Assembly: GCF_026540855.1 (NCBI RefSeq)
Contig: NZ_JALNUP010000017.1
Span: forward strand, 23,675-87,674
Origin: Sphingomonas sp. GC_Shp_5
GTDB lineage: Bacteria; Pseudomonadota; Alphaproteobacteria; Sphingomonadales; Sphingomonadaceae
Length of the DNA: 64,000 nt
Direction: 5' to 3'
The translations under genes and the position numbers were made by a program. The notes under the pieces were generated by a model that searched no databases, was not told the origin of the DNA, and saw only the letters and a program-made list of their open reading frames with translations. Positions 37,225 to 45,432 of this stretch are shown piece after piece (positions within the stretch are counted from its first letter, which is position 1; each line of letters opens with the position of its first letter).

Positions 37225-37258
37225 GGGGGAGTGTCGGCGGATTGCACCCCACTCCCCC
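37225..37258. repeat. Hairpin between HTH gene and integrase
   Basis: GGGGGAGTG (37225-37233) pairs with CACTCCCCC (37250-37258) across a 16-base loop. It lies 126 bases beyond the integrase stop, where a prophage attachment site or integrase terminator would be expected. The rest of 37065-37384 shows no gene. Confidence 0.4.
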
Positions 37259-37384
37259 GGCGTCGCGCCAGCGGCGACGGCTTCAACAACCCGCATCTTT
37301 TTAGTCCGGAACAGCTCGCAGTGCGCACGCAGCCACTACGCGGTGTCCGGCCCGATCGGCCGCCGAGTTTCGACCCCCGCCCGG

Positions 37385-38620
37385 TCAGGCTGCGGCCGTC
37401 GGCGCCGCCGCCGGCGGGACCAGCTCGTCCGCCCAGGCCTGGAACAGCTGGGCGCGGCGGGCGAGCTGCTCGCTGCGGTCATAGGCCGCGGCGACCTTGT
37501 CCTTCGGCGCATGGGCGAGCGCGCGATCGATGGCGGTGTGGTCGCCGGAACAGCGCTCGTTGAGGATCGTCGCGAAGGTCGCGCGCCAGCCGTGCGGCAC
37601 GTGGCGGCCGGCGAAGCCGGCGCGATCGTAGAGGCAGCCGATCGCCGCCTCGCCGATCTGCCCGCCGGTGCGGCCGGGGAAGATCAGGTCTTTAACTTTT
37701 CCGTCGCCCTCATCTGAGACGCCAGAAGTTAAAGCGCGAGCGACGCGCAGCAGCTCCACCGCCTGGCGCGACAGCGGCACCGAGTGATCGTTGCGCGCCT
37801 CGAGCTTCTTCGCCGCGGCGAGCTTCATGCGCGCGGCCGGGATCCGCCATAGCGGCGCGGCACCGTCGAGATCCTCGATCTCCTCCCACCGCGCGCCACG
37901 GACGGCCGCCAGGCGCACCGCGGTTAACGCCAGGAATCGCGATGCGAGCTTCACCGCCGGCGCGGCGTCGACCAGCTCGGCCGCAGCGAGCAGCTCGCGC
38001 GCGCCGTCAATCTCGAGCAGCGCCGGGTGGTGGCGCGCCGGCGCCGGCGGCATCAGCGCTCGGCCGACGATCGCGGCAGGATCCTGGTCGACCAGGTTCT
38101 CGGCCATCGCGAAGCCGAACACGGCCGAGATCCGCTGGCGGACACGGCGCGCCGTCTCCAGGCTGCCACGCTCCTCGATGACGCGCAGCGCGCTCAGCAC
38201 CACAGGCACGGTGATCGCCTTGATCGGCATGGCGCCGATCGCCGGGAAGATGTCGCGCTCGAGGCTGGCGAGAACATCGCCGGCGTGCACGGCGGTCCAG
38301 CGCCGGCGCATGTGAGTATGCCAGCGCCGGGCGATCGCGTCGAAGTGAACTTGCGCAACTTCACGATCCGACACCTTGCGCGGATCCTCGCCGCGATAGA
38401 GCCGTTCGCGCACTTCGTCGCATCGGGCCCGGGCGACGTCCAACGACACTTCGGGAACGGTGCCGAAGGTGAGCAGCTGCTCCTTGCCCTCCCACCGGAA
38501 GCGCATGCGGAACGACTTGCGACCGTTCGGCGCGACGTAGAGGTGCAGGCCGCCCAAGTCGGCGAGCTTGTAAGCGGCCGCGCGCGGCCGCGCGGCTTTC
38601 ACCGCGGCGTTGGTCAGCAT
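37385..38620 (-). CDS. int: Prophage integrase, P4-type tyrosine recombinase
   Basis: A 411-residue integrase. The N-terminal DUF4102 arm-binding domain (AYKLADLGGLHLYVAPNGRKSFRMRFRW), a core-binding domain (about 100-190) and the catalytic domain follow: Arg in LTAVRLAAVRGARWEEI, a Lys in the beta-hairpin, His/Arg in HGWRATFAT, His in ALAHAPKDK and Tyr in AAAYDRSEQ. The usual LTGVR motif is LTAVR. Enzymes of this class usually insert into tRNA 3' ends, but the nearest tRNA here is 1.5 kb away and faces the other direction. It is divergent from the gene at 38649. Confidence 0.93.
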   Translation of the reverse strand: MLTNAAVKAARPRAAAYKLADLGGLHLYVAPNGRKSFRMRFRWEGKEQLLTFGTVPEVSLDVARARCDEVRERLYRGEDPRKVSDREVAQVHFDAIARRWHTHMRRRWTAVHAGDVLASLERDIFPAIGAMPIKAITVPVVLSALRVIEERGSLETARRVRQRISAVFGFAMAENLVDQDPAAIVGRALMPPAPARHHPALLEIDGARELLAAAELVDAAPAVKLASRFLALTAVRLAAVRGARWEEIEDLDGAAPLWRIPAARMKLAAAKKLEARNDHSVPLSRQAVELLRVARALTSGVSDEGDGKVKDLIFPGRTGGQIGEAAIGCLYDRAGFAGRHVPHGWRATFATILNERCSGDHTAIDRALAHAPKDKVAAAYDRSEQLARRAQLFQAWADELVPPAAAPTAAA

Positions 38621-38648
38621 ATCAGTCCTTAAGGAACAGGGGGAAAAG

Positions 38649-39263
38649 ATGGATTGGTTGACCGCTCACCAAGCTCAGCTCTGGAGCTTAGGGACTGTAG
38701 TGTTCGCAGCGATTGTCGCCCGCGCGATGCGGTTGCGTCCGAGGCTTCGTTATAGCGTCGGCCATTCCTGGAACATGATCGTCGACGAGCCGCTGCTTGA
38801 CCCGGAGGGACAACAGATCGCTCCGAAGCAGGTCGTTCGAACTGCATCAATCACCGTCGGCAACTCAGGGCTGCAGGCGGCGAAAGCGGTTGAGATTGCG
38901 TTCAATTGGAAGCCGCCAATTTTCAACGTTTGGCCGGGACGGAATTACGAAGAACTACCGAGCAGCCAAGGCCGCTTCTCACTGCGCTTCGGCAGTCTAG
39001 CCCCCGCGGAACAGATCACGATCCACATCATGTCGATCAACCAGGATCTACCGCTGATTGCGGCCGTCCGCTCCGAGGATAGCGTGGGAAAGCCCGTCAC
39101 GATGGCACCGCAACGCGTCTGGCCGGCGTGGGTCGGAGGAGTGACGATCGTTCTCCTACTCTTGGGAGCTGCAGCGGCCGTTTACCTCTCGGCATCCCTT
39201 CTGCAGGTAATCGGAAACAGCGACCTCCCCCGGATCAGCGCCGCCGCGCGCGCCGGCGCATAG
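38649..39263 (+). CDS. Prophage-borne membrane protein, unknown
   Basis: A 204-residue protein with an N-terminal membrane helix (LWSLGTVVFAAIVARAM) and a C-terminal one (AWVGGVTIVLLLLGAAAAVYLSASLL) enclosing an immunoglobulin-like beta domain (RTASITVGNSGLQAAKAVEIAFNW, SLRFGSLAPAEQITIHIMSI). The only plus-strand gene in the prophage. It is adjacent to and divergent from the integrase, a position typical of superinfection-exclusion or lysogenic-conversion genes; that role is inference. ATG 38649 has AGGGGG six bases upstream. Confidence 0.7.
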   Translation: MDWLTAHQAQLWSLGTVVFAAIVARAMRLRPRLRYSVGHSWNMIVDEPLLDPEGQQIAPKQVVRTASITVGNSGLQAAKAVEIAFNWKPPIFNVWPGRNYEELPSSQGRFSLRFGSLAPAEQITIHIMSINQDLPLIAAVRSEDSVGKPVTMAPQRVWPAWVGGVTIVLLLLGAAAAVYLSASLLQVIGNSDLPRISAAARAGA

Positions 39264-39365
39264 TCCAAGGCGGAGGGGCCCTCCGCCCTCGTCCACGCAA
39301 ACACCCGGAAAACTGCGCCCTTTGGGCCGTCGGCCGGTGTGTGATACCCCGACCGGTACCCCTGC

Positions 39366-40163
39366 TCAGCGCGGCTTGTTGCGGATGATCAGCTCGGTGA
39401 CCTTCGCGCCGGCGCCGGTCGCCTTGGTACCCAGCGTCCAGGTGGTGTCGGCCTCCTGGATGTCGAACCGGGCAAACGCCTTCCGAACGAACGGCGTGTC
39501 GTTGATCGAGATGATGAAGTCGCCGGCGATCGCCGCCAGCTGATCGGCCATGGCCAAATAATCAGCTCGGCCGAACTCGACACCGTAGCCGGTGGTCTCG
39601 TCATAGGGCGGATCGAGGTAGAAGAGCGCGCCGGCGCGATCGTAGCGGCGGATCACCTCCGCATAGGGCAGCTGCTCGATCTGGACCGGCTCGAGACGCC
39701 TGCTGAGCAGCTTCAGCTCCCCGCGAAGCTTGGCCAGGTTGAAGCGCGACGGCACGCCGGCGCTCACTCCATAGGTCCGGCCGATCACCTTGCCGCCGAA
39801 CGTCAGGCGCTGGAGGTACAGGAAACGGACGGCGCGCTCGATATCGGTGAGCGTGGTCGGATCCACGCGCTTCTGCCGGTCGAACTCCTCACGGCTGGCG
39901 CATAGCCAGCGCAGCTCGTCGACGAACGGCTCGTAATGCCGGCGCACGACGCGGAACAGATTGGCGACGTCGCCGGACAGGTCGTTGATCACTTCGACGC
40001 TCGGCCGGCGCGATCGGCGCAAGAAGACGCCGCCCATGCCGACGAAGGGCTCGATGTAGGATTTATGCGGTATCTCATCGATGATCGCGCAGAGACGCGC
40101 GACCAGGTTCCGCTTGCCGCCCATATACGGAGCGACGGGGCGGGATACGGGTGAAGGGTGCAT
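39366..40163 (-). CDS. D12-class DNA adenine N6-methyltransferase
   Basis: A 265-residue Dam-like enzyme transferring a methyl group from AdoMet to adenine N6. AdoMet motif I region PYMGGKRNLVARL and EPFVGMGGVFL; catalytic motif DPPY in GALFYLDPPYDETTGYG; target-recognition segment between. No restriction endonuclease is adjacent, so it is an orphan phage methylase, likely protecting phage DNA or altering host gene control. The recognition site cannot be read from sequence. It lies at the end of the late minus-strand block. Confidence 0.93.
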   Translation of the reverse strand: MHPSPVSRPVAPYMGGKRNLVARLCAIIDEIPHKSYIEPFVGMGGVFLRRSRRPSVEVINDLSGDVANLFRVVRRHYEPFVDELRWLCASREEFDRQKRVDPTTLTDIERAVRFLYLQRLTFGGKVIGRTYGVSAGVPSRFNLAKLRGELKLLSRRLEPVQIEQLPYAEVIRRYDRAGALFYLDPPYDETTGYGVEFGRADYLAMADQLAAIAGDFIISINDTPFVRKAFARFDIQEADTTWTLGTKATGAGAKVTELIIRNKPR

Positions 40164-40506
40164 GCTTGGAGTTGGCCTTCATGACGAGGCACGGGCTACG
40201 CGCGCCATGATGGCCGCCGATCGACGCGATCGGCGGAGCCCCGGCCGGTCGGCCGCGGGATGGTGGAGGCGGCGATCGCCGCGAAACTGGTGGAGAGAAG
40301 CACTGCGCGGCTGCCCGACCCGACCGGGTGGTTAGCCGCGCAGGCTCCCAGGGAACTACGCCTCGCGTATTTCCCCGAAGGGTCTTCTATTCCGCGGGCC
40401 ACCCGGCGAACCGGAACCCGGGAGCTACCGCGCGCGCGGGCCTGTCCTTGCGGCTAAGCTCGGGAGGCGCGGCTGCTATGCCACGACGATCGACGTGGAG
40501 AAAGCC
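40164..40506. other. Gene-free gap in prophage
   Basis: About 340 bases between the tail-associated gene and the methylase. Small frames on both strands are shadows without features. Presumably it holds the methylase promoter on the minus strand. Confidence 0.45.
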
Positions 40507-41370
40507 TTAGGCCGGTGCGTATTCCCGCACGATCACGGCAGCCATGCAGGCATGCCCGCTCTGCACGCCGTTCACCGCAACGTCGTACCAGCTCCAATAG
40601 ATCTGCCCGTTGGGCGCCGGCCGCAGCTTCGGGAAGACGAGCTTGCGATTGGTGTTGCGGCCGACGTCCAGGATCTGTGATCCCACTATGTTGCCGGGGT
40701 CCCCGACGTCGAATTGCGTATAGCTGCCATCCTGCTGCCGGCTTCCATAGAACTCGAAGTCGAAGGCGTAGCTGGTCTCGAGCCCGGCGATGGCGTCGTT
40801 GATCGGATATCCCGCCAGGTTCGTGTGGTTGGACTGGATCACCTGGTAAGGTGCGTTGCCGCTGCTGGTGGGGTCGGGCAGCTGGCCGTAGCCATTCGCA
40901 TCAGACAAATTGCCGGTGCGGCCCTGGATAACCCAGGGCAGCGCGTTGTTCTGGTCCCCGTCGCGCAGAACCGTGGTGGTCGACTGCTGGTTGTGAAACC
41001 ACTCGTTCCAGCTCGGCACCGGATTGCCGGGACTGTCCTGGTCGCAGTTGATCTTGCAGACGCGCCCGGTCGCGACCCAGCTGCCATTCGGCGCCGGCGC
41101 CGGCATGCGGGTCTGTGACGGCGTCGGCGTCGGCATCGGCGTAGGGGTTGGCGTCGGAGTCGGCGTGGGTGTTGGCGTAGGGGCGGGCGTGGCAGGCAAC
41201 GTCAGCGCGATGTCGGCGATCGCCGCCGCCCGTAGGGAGGTGGTTTGATAGGCATGATAGAGCGGCAGGTTCTGCTCGATCAGCCCACCGGCGAGCTGCT
41301 GCTTGATCGCCGCGGCGATGCGGGTTTCCAGCGACGCGAGATCCTGGGCGCCTTCCCGGTACAGGGTCAT
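40507..41370 (-). CDS. Phage structural protein with Pro-Thr linker
   Basis: A 287-residue protein in three parts: an N-terminal 58-residue module (SLETRIAAAIKQQLAGGLIEQNLPLYHAYQ) paralogous to the neighbouring 62-residue protein; a (PT)n hinge at about 61-90; and a C-terminal beta-rich domain (residues 95-287, WSWYDVAVNGVQSGHACMAAVIVREY at the end). The layout resembles a virion decoration or receptor-binding protein with an anchor, a flexible stalk and a head. Its ATG overlaps the upstream stop as ATGA. The stretch 41105-41185 coding for the hinge is a GGCGTN-type hexamer repeat and may vary in length. Confidence 0.65.
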   Translation of the reverse strand: MTLYREGAQDLASLETRIAAAIKQQLAGGLIEQNLPLYHAYQTTSLRAAAIADIALTLPATPAPTPTPTPTPTPTPTPMPTPTPSQTRMPAPAPNGSWVATGRVCKINCDQDSPGNPVPSWNEWFHNQQSTTTVLRDGDQNNALPWVIQGRTGNLSDANGYGQLPDPTSSGNAPYQVIQSNHTNLAGYPINDAIAGLETSYAFDFEFYGSRQQDGSYTQFDVGDPGNIVGSQILDVGRNTNRKLVFPKLRPAPNGQIYWSWYDVAVNGVQSGHACMAAVIVREYAPA

Positions 41371-41555
41371 GACTTTGCATCCATCGTTGAAGCGATATCG
41401 GTCATCACCTGCGCCCGCACGGTGGCGGTGTGATAGGCTTGGTAGAGCGGAGCGTCCTGCTCGATCAGGCCGCCAACAAGCTGAGCCTTGATTGCGGCAG
41501 CGGTGCTCGTCTCCAATGAGGCGAGATCCAGCACGTCCTGCTTGTAGAGCGTCAT
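41367..41555 (-). CDS. Short paralogue of the adjacent protein's N-terminal module
   Basis: A 62-residue protein starting MTLYKQDVLDLASLETSTAAAIKAQLVGGLIEQ and aligning throughout with residues 1-58 of the 287-residue neighbour (MTLYREGAQDLASLETRIAAAIKQQL). A tandem duplication in which only the downstream copy keeps a stalk and head. Possibly the free anchor or an assembly partner. Helical, no signal. Confidence 0.65.
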   Translation of the reverse strand: MTLYKQDVLDLASLETSTAAAIKAQLVGGLIEQDAPLYQAYHTATVRAQVMTDIASTMDAKS

Positions 41556-41571
41556 CGGATCACCTCCAGAA

Positions 41572-43434
41572 TCAGCACACCACCGTCACGCCCCAGGCCA
41601 GGTCCTCCTGGCCCGACGTCGGCGCGGTAAATTCCACGCGCGCGACCGTGCGCAGGGTGCCGCCCCGAAGCCAGAAGGTCATGAGCCCGTCTTTGTGGTC
41701 GATCCGATCCACGATCAGCGCGGGGTCGGAGCTCGTCGCCTCGATCTTGCCGACGATCTCCTGCCCATCGAGATCGGGAGTCCAGTCCAGCTGATAGCGA
41801 CGCTCCTCACTTGGGTGTTTGACGATCGACATGCTGGCCCCTCTACAGAAGACAAAGCGACGCTGCCGCGCCGGGACGATGAACAGACGCTGCCGGACCG
41901 GAACGGCGAAGCAATTGTACGGCGGCACGGCGACCGGCGTGGCAGTGCCGCCGAGCTGCAGCGTTGCGGAACGAAGCGTAAGCGTGAAGCCGCCCGGCTC
42001 CGCCACCAGGCGGAGACCGAGACGGAGCGTGGCAGGCTGGCCAGTATGAGCGAGGTCCGTTCCGCCGGCCGGGAGCCGCAGAGCGCGCAGCGGCCGAGCA
42101 CCACGGCCGACCAGTGCAAAGGCGCCGGCAGCCGCGCCGAGCGTGAGGCTGCGCAGCTGGCCGAAGGCGGCGGCAATGCCGGTGACGGCGAACGCACCTG
42201 GCGCGGCGATCAGTCGCCGGCGCAATCGCAGCATCGCGGGCTGACCGGCATAGATCAGGGCGCCGGTGCCGGCATCCAGCGCCAGCCGGTCGGACCGCGC
42301 GAGCGTCACGCCCTGCCCGGCGAGCTGGAGGGCACCGGGCTCGGCGACAACGCGGCGCGAGTTGAGCAGCGAGGCCGGCTGGCCGCCGACAGCGAAGCTC
42401 GCCGCTTGCGCCGGCAGCGAGAAGCCGTGGAGCAGGTTTGCCCCCTGCCCCTGCAGCACGAGCGCCGCAGGCTCTGCGAGGATTCGGCGCGAGGTCGCGA
42501 CACGCGCCGCCTGGCCGTTGACGATCAGGGCGCCAGGTGCTGCCGGCAACGTGTGGCCGAGCAGCAGGTTAGCGGTGCGGCCGGTGATAATGATCGCGCC
42601 GGATCCAGCCGCGAGCGTCGGCCCGCCGCTGTCTATGACGGTCGGCGCCGCGGTCTTGTAGGTGGCGCCGCTGGCGATCTTAGCCTGCTGGCCCCACTTC
42701 CACATGGTGCCCTGGGTGATGCGGTCCCAGGTGTCGCCGGCGCCGAAGATCGCCGGAATGATCGCGAATTCGCAGTAAGCGCCGCCGAACGACGTCGGGC
42801 CGTCACCCTTCTTGCCGCCGATCTGCAAGCCGATGCCGAACAGCGAGGTGCCGAAGTTGAAGCCCTGATTGTTCCCGACACCGATCAGGACCCCGTTGAA
42901 GTAGATCCGCGAGTTAACGCCGTTATATTCGATGACGAGGATGTTCAGCGAGCCCAGAGGGTTCGCGACGCCCTGCGGGATCTGGACGCTAGTGCCTGGT
43001 CCGATCACGTACAGCGGGGTGTTGCCGCCATAGACGCCGAACAGCGTCTGGTTGGAGCTGCCGTTGCCGTTGCTGTGATCGAGAACGACTTCATAAGCCG
43101 AACGTCCAGCCGCAGGCTCCTGCCAGACGTAAATGCCTGTTGCCGGCTGCGCGACGCCGAAGGCGGTTGCCGTCGCGATGAGGTCAAACCGGCTGGTCGA
43201 GAAGGTCAGCGCCGGCAGCGCGCCGTTGAAGCCCGCCGGATCGTACAGCGGCGCCGTGGCAGCGGAATATGGTACCAGCGGCGCCAGGCGAGCGGCATCC
43301 GTGCCCTTGAACGCCCAGGAGGTCAGCCGCTTGGTGGTCGCGTCATAGCTGACCGTGGCGGCATCCTGCATGTCCGCCCAGCCCAGAGGCTTGGTTGGCG
43401 CATCGTTCAGCGTCCAGGAGCGCAGTGCCGCCAC
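41572..43434 (-). CDS. Phage surface protein with lectin-like head and tandem repeats
   Basis: A 620-residue protein. Residues 1-255 have the pattern of a concanavalin/LamG-like lectin domain (INTNQ-type NILVIEYNGVNSRIYFNGVLIGVG). Residues 274-494 are about ten imperfect 22-residue repeats with consensus LxAxPGAxxxxGQxAxLxxxRR. Residues 535-620 form a small beta domain beginning MSIVKHPSEERRYQLDW. An internal ATG at 41832 has GAGGGG six bases upstream, so that domain may also be made alone (86 residues). GTG start. Likely a fibre or decoration protein binding sugars. Confidence 0.65.
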   Translation of the reverse strand: MAALRSWTLNDAPTKPLGWADMQDAATVSYDATTKRLTSWAFKGTDAARLAPLVPYSAATAPLYDPAGFNGALPALTFSTSRFDLIATATAFGVAQPATGIYVWQEPAAGRSAYEVVLDHSNGNGSSNQTLFGVYGGNTPLYVIGPGTSVQIPQGVANPLGSLNILVIEYNGVNSRIYFNGVLIGVGNNQGFNFGTSLFGIGLQIGGKKGDGPTSFGGAYCEFAIIPAIFGAGDTWDRITQGTMWKWGQQAKIASGATYKTAAPTVIDSGGPTLAAGSGAIIITGRTANLLLGHTLPAAPGALIVNGQAARVATSRRILAEPAALVLQGQGANLLHGFSLPAQAASFAVGGQPASLLNSRRVVAEPGALQLAGQGVTLARSDRLALDAGTGALIYAGQPAMLRLRRRLIAAPGAFAVTGIAAAFGQLRSLTLGAAAGAFALVGRGARPLRALRLPAGGTDLAHTGQPATLRLGLRLVAEPGGFTLTLRSATLQLGGTATPVAVPPYNCFAVPVRQRLFIVPARQRRFVFCRGASMSIVKHPSEERRYQLDWTPDLDGQEIVGKIEATSSDPALIVDRIDHKDGLMTFWLRGGTLRTVARVEFTAPTSGQEDLAWGVTVVC

Positions 43435-43440
43435 GTCGGG

Positions 43441-43695
43441 TTACGCCTGCGCCTGGTCGGCGCTGCCGGTCTTGCCGCCCAAGGCACGGGCGATCAGCGC
43501 GCGCTCCTGGTCGAGATCGAACATGCCCAGCTCGGCCGCGCGGATCTCGGTGTCGAGACCGGCGATCCGCGCCTGCGCCTCACGGGCAATCTCGTCGCGC
43601 TGCTCGCGCAGCGGCCCCGAGGCGACCAGCATGGCATCGCGCTGCTCGCCCAGCTCGGCGAAGCGTGCGCGCAGGTTTTCAGGGGTGAGGTCCAT
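43441..43695 (-). CDS. Small coiled-coil phage protein
   Basis: An 84-residue protein, continuous charged helix (FAELGEQRDAMLVASGPLREQRDEIAREAQARI). Often found beside fibre genes as a chaperone or trimerisation helper, but no family is assigned. Tightly packed in the late minus-strand operon, six bases upstream of the surface protein. Confidence 0.65.
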   Translation of the reverse strand: MDLTPENLRARFAELGEQRDAMLVASGPLREQRDEIAREAQARIAGLDTEIRAAELGMFDLDQERALIARALGGKTGSADQAQA

Positions 43696-43709
43696 CTATC
43701 GTCTCCGGA

Positions 43710-44123
43710 TCAAGCGAGGGTGAGGACGCCAGCGGCGTCGTCGAAGTCGACGGTGAGGGTCTCACCGCTGGCGAGGGTGAAGCTGGCGCCATAGTCCCAC
43801 CAGCCGATCAGGCCGCCGGAGGTCGCATTGTAGAGCACCGCGTAGCGCGCCGGGCCGATCGGGCCGCCCTGTGCGGTGATCACGGTATCGGCGAGCGTCA
43901 GCTTGTAAGTGCCCGCGACCTGCGCCGAGGAGTTGACCGTCGCCTGAGCGCCGCCAGCGACATAGCCGTTACCGGCCGCGATCTCGGTGATGTCGGCCTT
44001 AACCGCGTTGGTGGCGACGGGCGCGACGTTGCTCAGCATCACCTTGAGCGTATCGCTCTGGAGGTTGTGCTGCTTCTCGGCCAGCGCCTCGACAAAGGCC
44101 TGGAACTTGTTGAACGCTGCCAT
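43710..44123 (-). CDS. Phage tail/decoration protein
   Basis: A 137-residue protein. A short helix (FNKFQAFVEALAEKQHNLQSDTLKVMLSN) precedes a beta-sandwich rich in Gly/Thr/Val ending VDFDDAAGVLTLA. This pattern (ADITEIAAGNGY, ARYAVLYNATSGGLIGWWDYG) is common in phage-carried structural proteins of this class. No catalytic motif. Precise role unknown. Confidence 0.65.
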   Translation of the reverse strand: MAAFNKFQAFVEALAEKQHNLQSDTLKVMLSNVAPVATNAVKADITEIAAGNGYVAGGAQATVNSSAQVAGTYKLTLADTVITAQGGPIGPARYAVLYNATSGGLIGWWDYGASFTLASGETLTVDFDDAAGVLTLA

Positions 44124-44359
44124 CAGGCATCTCCTTCAGGATAGTGGAAGTCGCCTTTGCCCTCGACTGTTTCGAGGAAGGCATAGGCGGTAGTTTGCAG
44201 ATCGAACTTGGGACTAATCCTGCGGCGGGCGGACGTCGGTTCTTCGCCCGGCATTTGCACGCGGACGGACCATTGCTTCCCGTCGAGCGATACGAAGGCC
44301 CGCCCGCCGAAGGGCACGCGCGGAGGTTGCTTGCCCACCAGACGGCCGATCCAGCCCAC
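44123..44359 (-). CDS. Small phage protein of unknown function
   Basis: A 78-residue basic protein with a beta core (FVSLDGKQWSVRVQMPGEE). Its stop region overlaps the next start and its own start overlaps the upstream stop (44359-44361), so it is part of a tightly coupled run. Unrecognised. Confidence 0.55.
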   Translation of the reverse strand: MGWIGRLVGKQPPRVPFGGRAFVSLDGKQWSVRVQMPGEEPTSARRRISPKFDLQTTAYAFLETVEGKGDFHYPEGDA

Positions 44360-44715
44360 TATTTGAACCCCAGCAGCTTGAGCAGCGCTGTCGCGATCGT
44401 CAGCAGCGAGGTCTGCTTCACCTGGGCGACCACCTCCTCGACGACCATGCCGGCGAACTGCTCGACGTCGTCGACGATCGCCTTGAGTCCGCCCTTTGCG
44501 GCCTCGGCGATGATCACCGGCTTGATGGCGGCGATGACGTCAGCCTTCTTGTCGGCGCCCGACTTCTTGGTGCTCTCGGCCGCGGCGACCGCGGCGATCG
44601 CGGCGTCGCCGATCGGGTTGCCCTTCTGCGCAACCGCGGCAACCGCGCGGGTGAGCGCCGTGGCGGCCACTGCGATAACGTCCTTGGTGGTGATGGTGAG
44701 GCCGAGGATCTTCAT
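44359..44715 (-). CDS. Ala/Lys-rich helical phage protein
   Basis: A 118-residue protein made of Ala-rich helices with alternating Lys (AIAAVAAAESTKKSGADKKADVIAAIKPVIIAEAAKGG) and a hydrophobic C-terminus (LLTIATALLKLLGF). It lies directly downstream of the endolysin gene in the lysis region, so a membrane-active or spanin-like role is possible; this is inference. Confidence 0.58.
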   Translation of the reverse strand: MKILGLTITTKDVIAVAATALTRAVAAVAQKGNPIGDAAIAAVAAAESTKKSGADKKADVIAAIKPVIIAEAAKGGLKAIVDDVEQFAGMVVEEVVAQVKQTSLLTIATALLKLLGFK

Positions 44716-44739
44716 GAGTGTTCTCCGTTTGGGAAGGGA

Positions 44740-45321
44740 TCAAGCGAGAAGGGTTTTCATCGCGGCCAGGCGCGCTTTCCGATCGTCGAGACCATTGGTG
44801 CCGCCGTTGATCGCGCGGGTGAGCCCGACGACGTCGTCGCGATCGGCAAAGGCGTTGAGGTTGTGGTCCGCCCAGTAGCCACACGAGACCATCATCCCGA
44901 TCGACGGCACCGATGCGAGATCGGGGCGCCCCTCGAGATCGATGCCGAACAGCCGGCCGTACTTGCGGTAGTTGGCGCGGCCCGTAACCTGAATCGGGCC
45001 GCGGCCTTTGTAGCGGACGCCGTCGCCGCGCTGGGTGTTGCCGAGATCCTTGCGACCCTCGTAGGCGGCTCCGGAGGCATATTCCTCCATCGCGCGGAAG
45101 CCGTCGCTCTCATGGCCGACCTGCGCCATGGCGTGGGCAAGCCGCCCGGTGCTGTCGAGGATCCCCGCGGTTCGGAAGTGGACCGCGGCAGCGATCCCCA
45201 GCTCGGCAGCGACCGCGGCAGGTGCACCAGCTTTCACGAACAGGGCGGTCATGGTGACGAAGCCGAGCCCACCGTCAGGCGCGACTCCGACCCGCCGTTG
45301 CAGCTTGGCAACGTCGATCAT
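44740..45321 (-). CDS. GH19-type endolysin
   Basis: A 193-residue peptidoglycan hydrolase with the GH19 chitinase/lysozyme fold. Catalytic Glu in MAQVGHESDGF, second acidic position in MEEYASGAAYEGRKDLGN, and the signature YKGRGPIQVTGRANYRKYG; C-terminal RAINGGTNGLDDR is usual for phage endolysins. It has no signal peptide, so it needs a holin; two holin-like genes lie immediately upstream. Confidence 0.92.
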   Translation of the reverse strand: MIDVAKLQRRVGVAPDGGLGFVTMTALFVKAGAPAAVAAELGIAAAVHFRTAGILDSTGRLAHAMAQVGHESDGFRAMEEYASGAAYEGRKDLGNTQRGDGVRYKGRGPIQVTGRANYRKYGRLFGIDLEGRPDLASVPSIGMMVSCGYWADHNLNAFADRDDVVGLTRAINGGTNGLDDRKARLAAMKTLLA

Positions 45322-45361
45322 GGTAATGACATCCTCGGTTGATCTGTTAGGCGGCAGCCAG

Positions 45362-45419
45362 GGCGCTCACGCAGGGTGAGCGCCTCGGCGCCCCGTCATC
45401 CCAAACGCTGGCGGGGCGC
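45362..45419 (-). terminator. Double hairpin between holin and endolysin genes
   Basis: GGCGCTCAC-GCAGG-GTGAGCGCC (45362-45384), a perfect 9-base stem, followed by GCGCCCCG (45388-45395) pairing with CGGGGCGC (45412-45419). They lie between the holin-like gene stop and the endolysin start and may attenuate late transcription. Confidence 0.5.
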
Positions 45420-45432
45420 GTTCCAGCCAGAT

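Noticed and set aside
36138..37328. 396-residue reverse frame opposite the HTH gene
   Set aside because: No family features over most of its length; the forward gene has a credible HTH and start.
41105..41185. GGCGTN repeat tract considered as CRISPR or a minisatellite
   Set aside because: There are no spacers; it codes for the Pro-Thr hinge of a phage protein. Kept only as a note on length variation.
41695..43794. 699-residue forward open frame opposite the phage surface protein
   Set aside because: It is the antisense of the repeat-rich gene and its neighbours; low-complexity Arg/Glu sequence with no domain and no ribosome-binding site.
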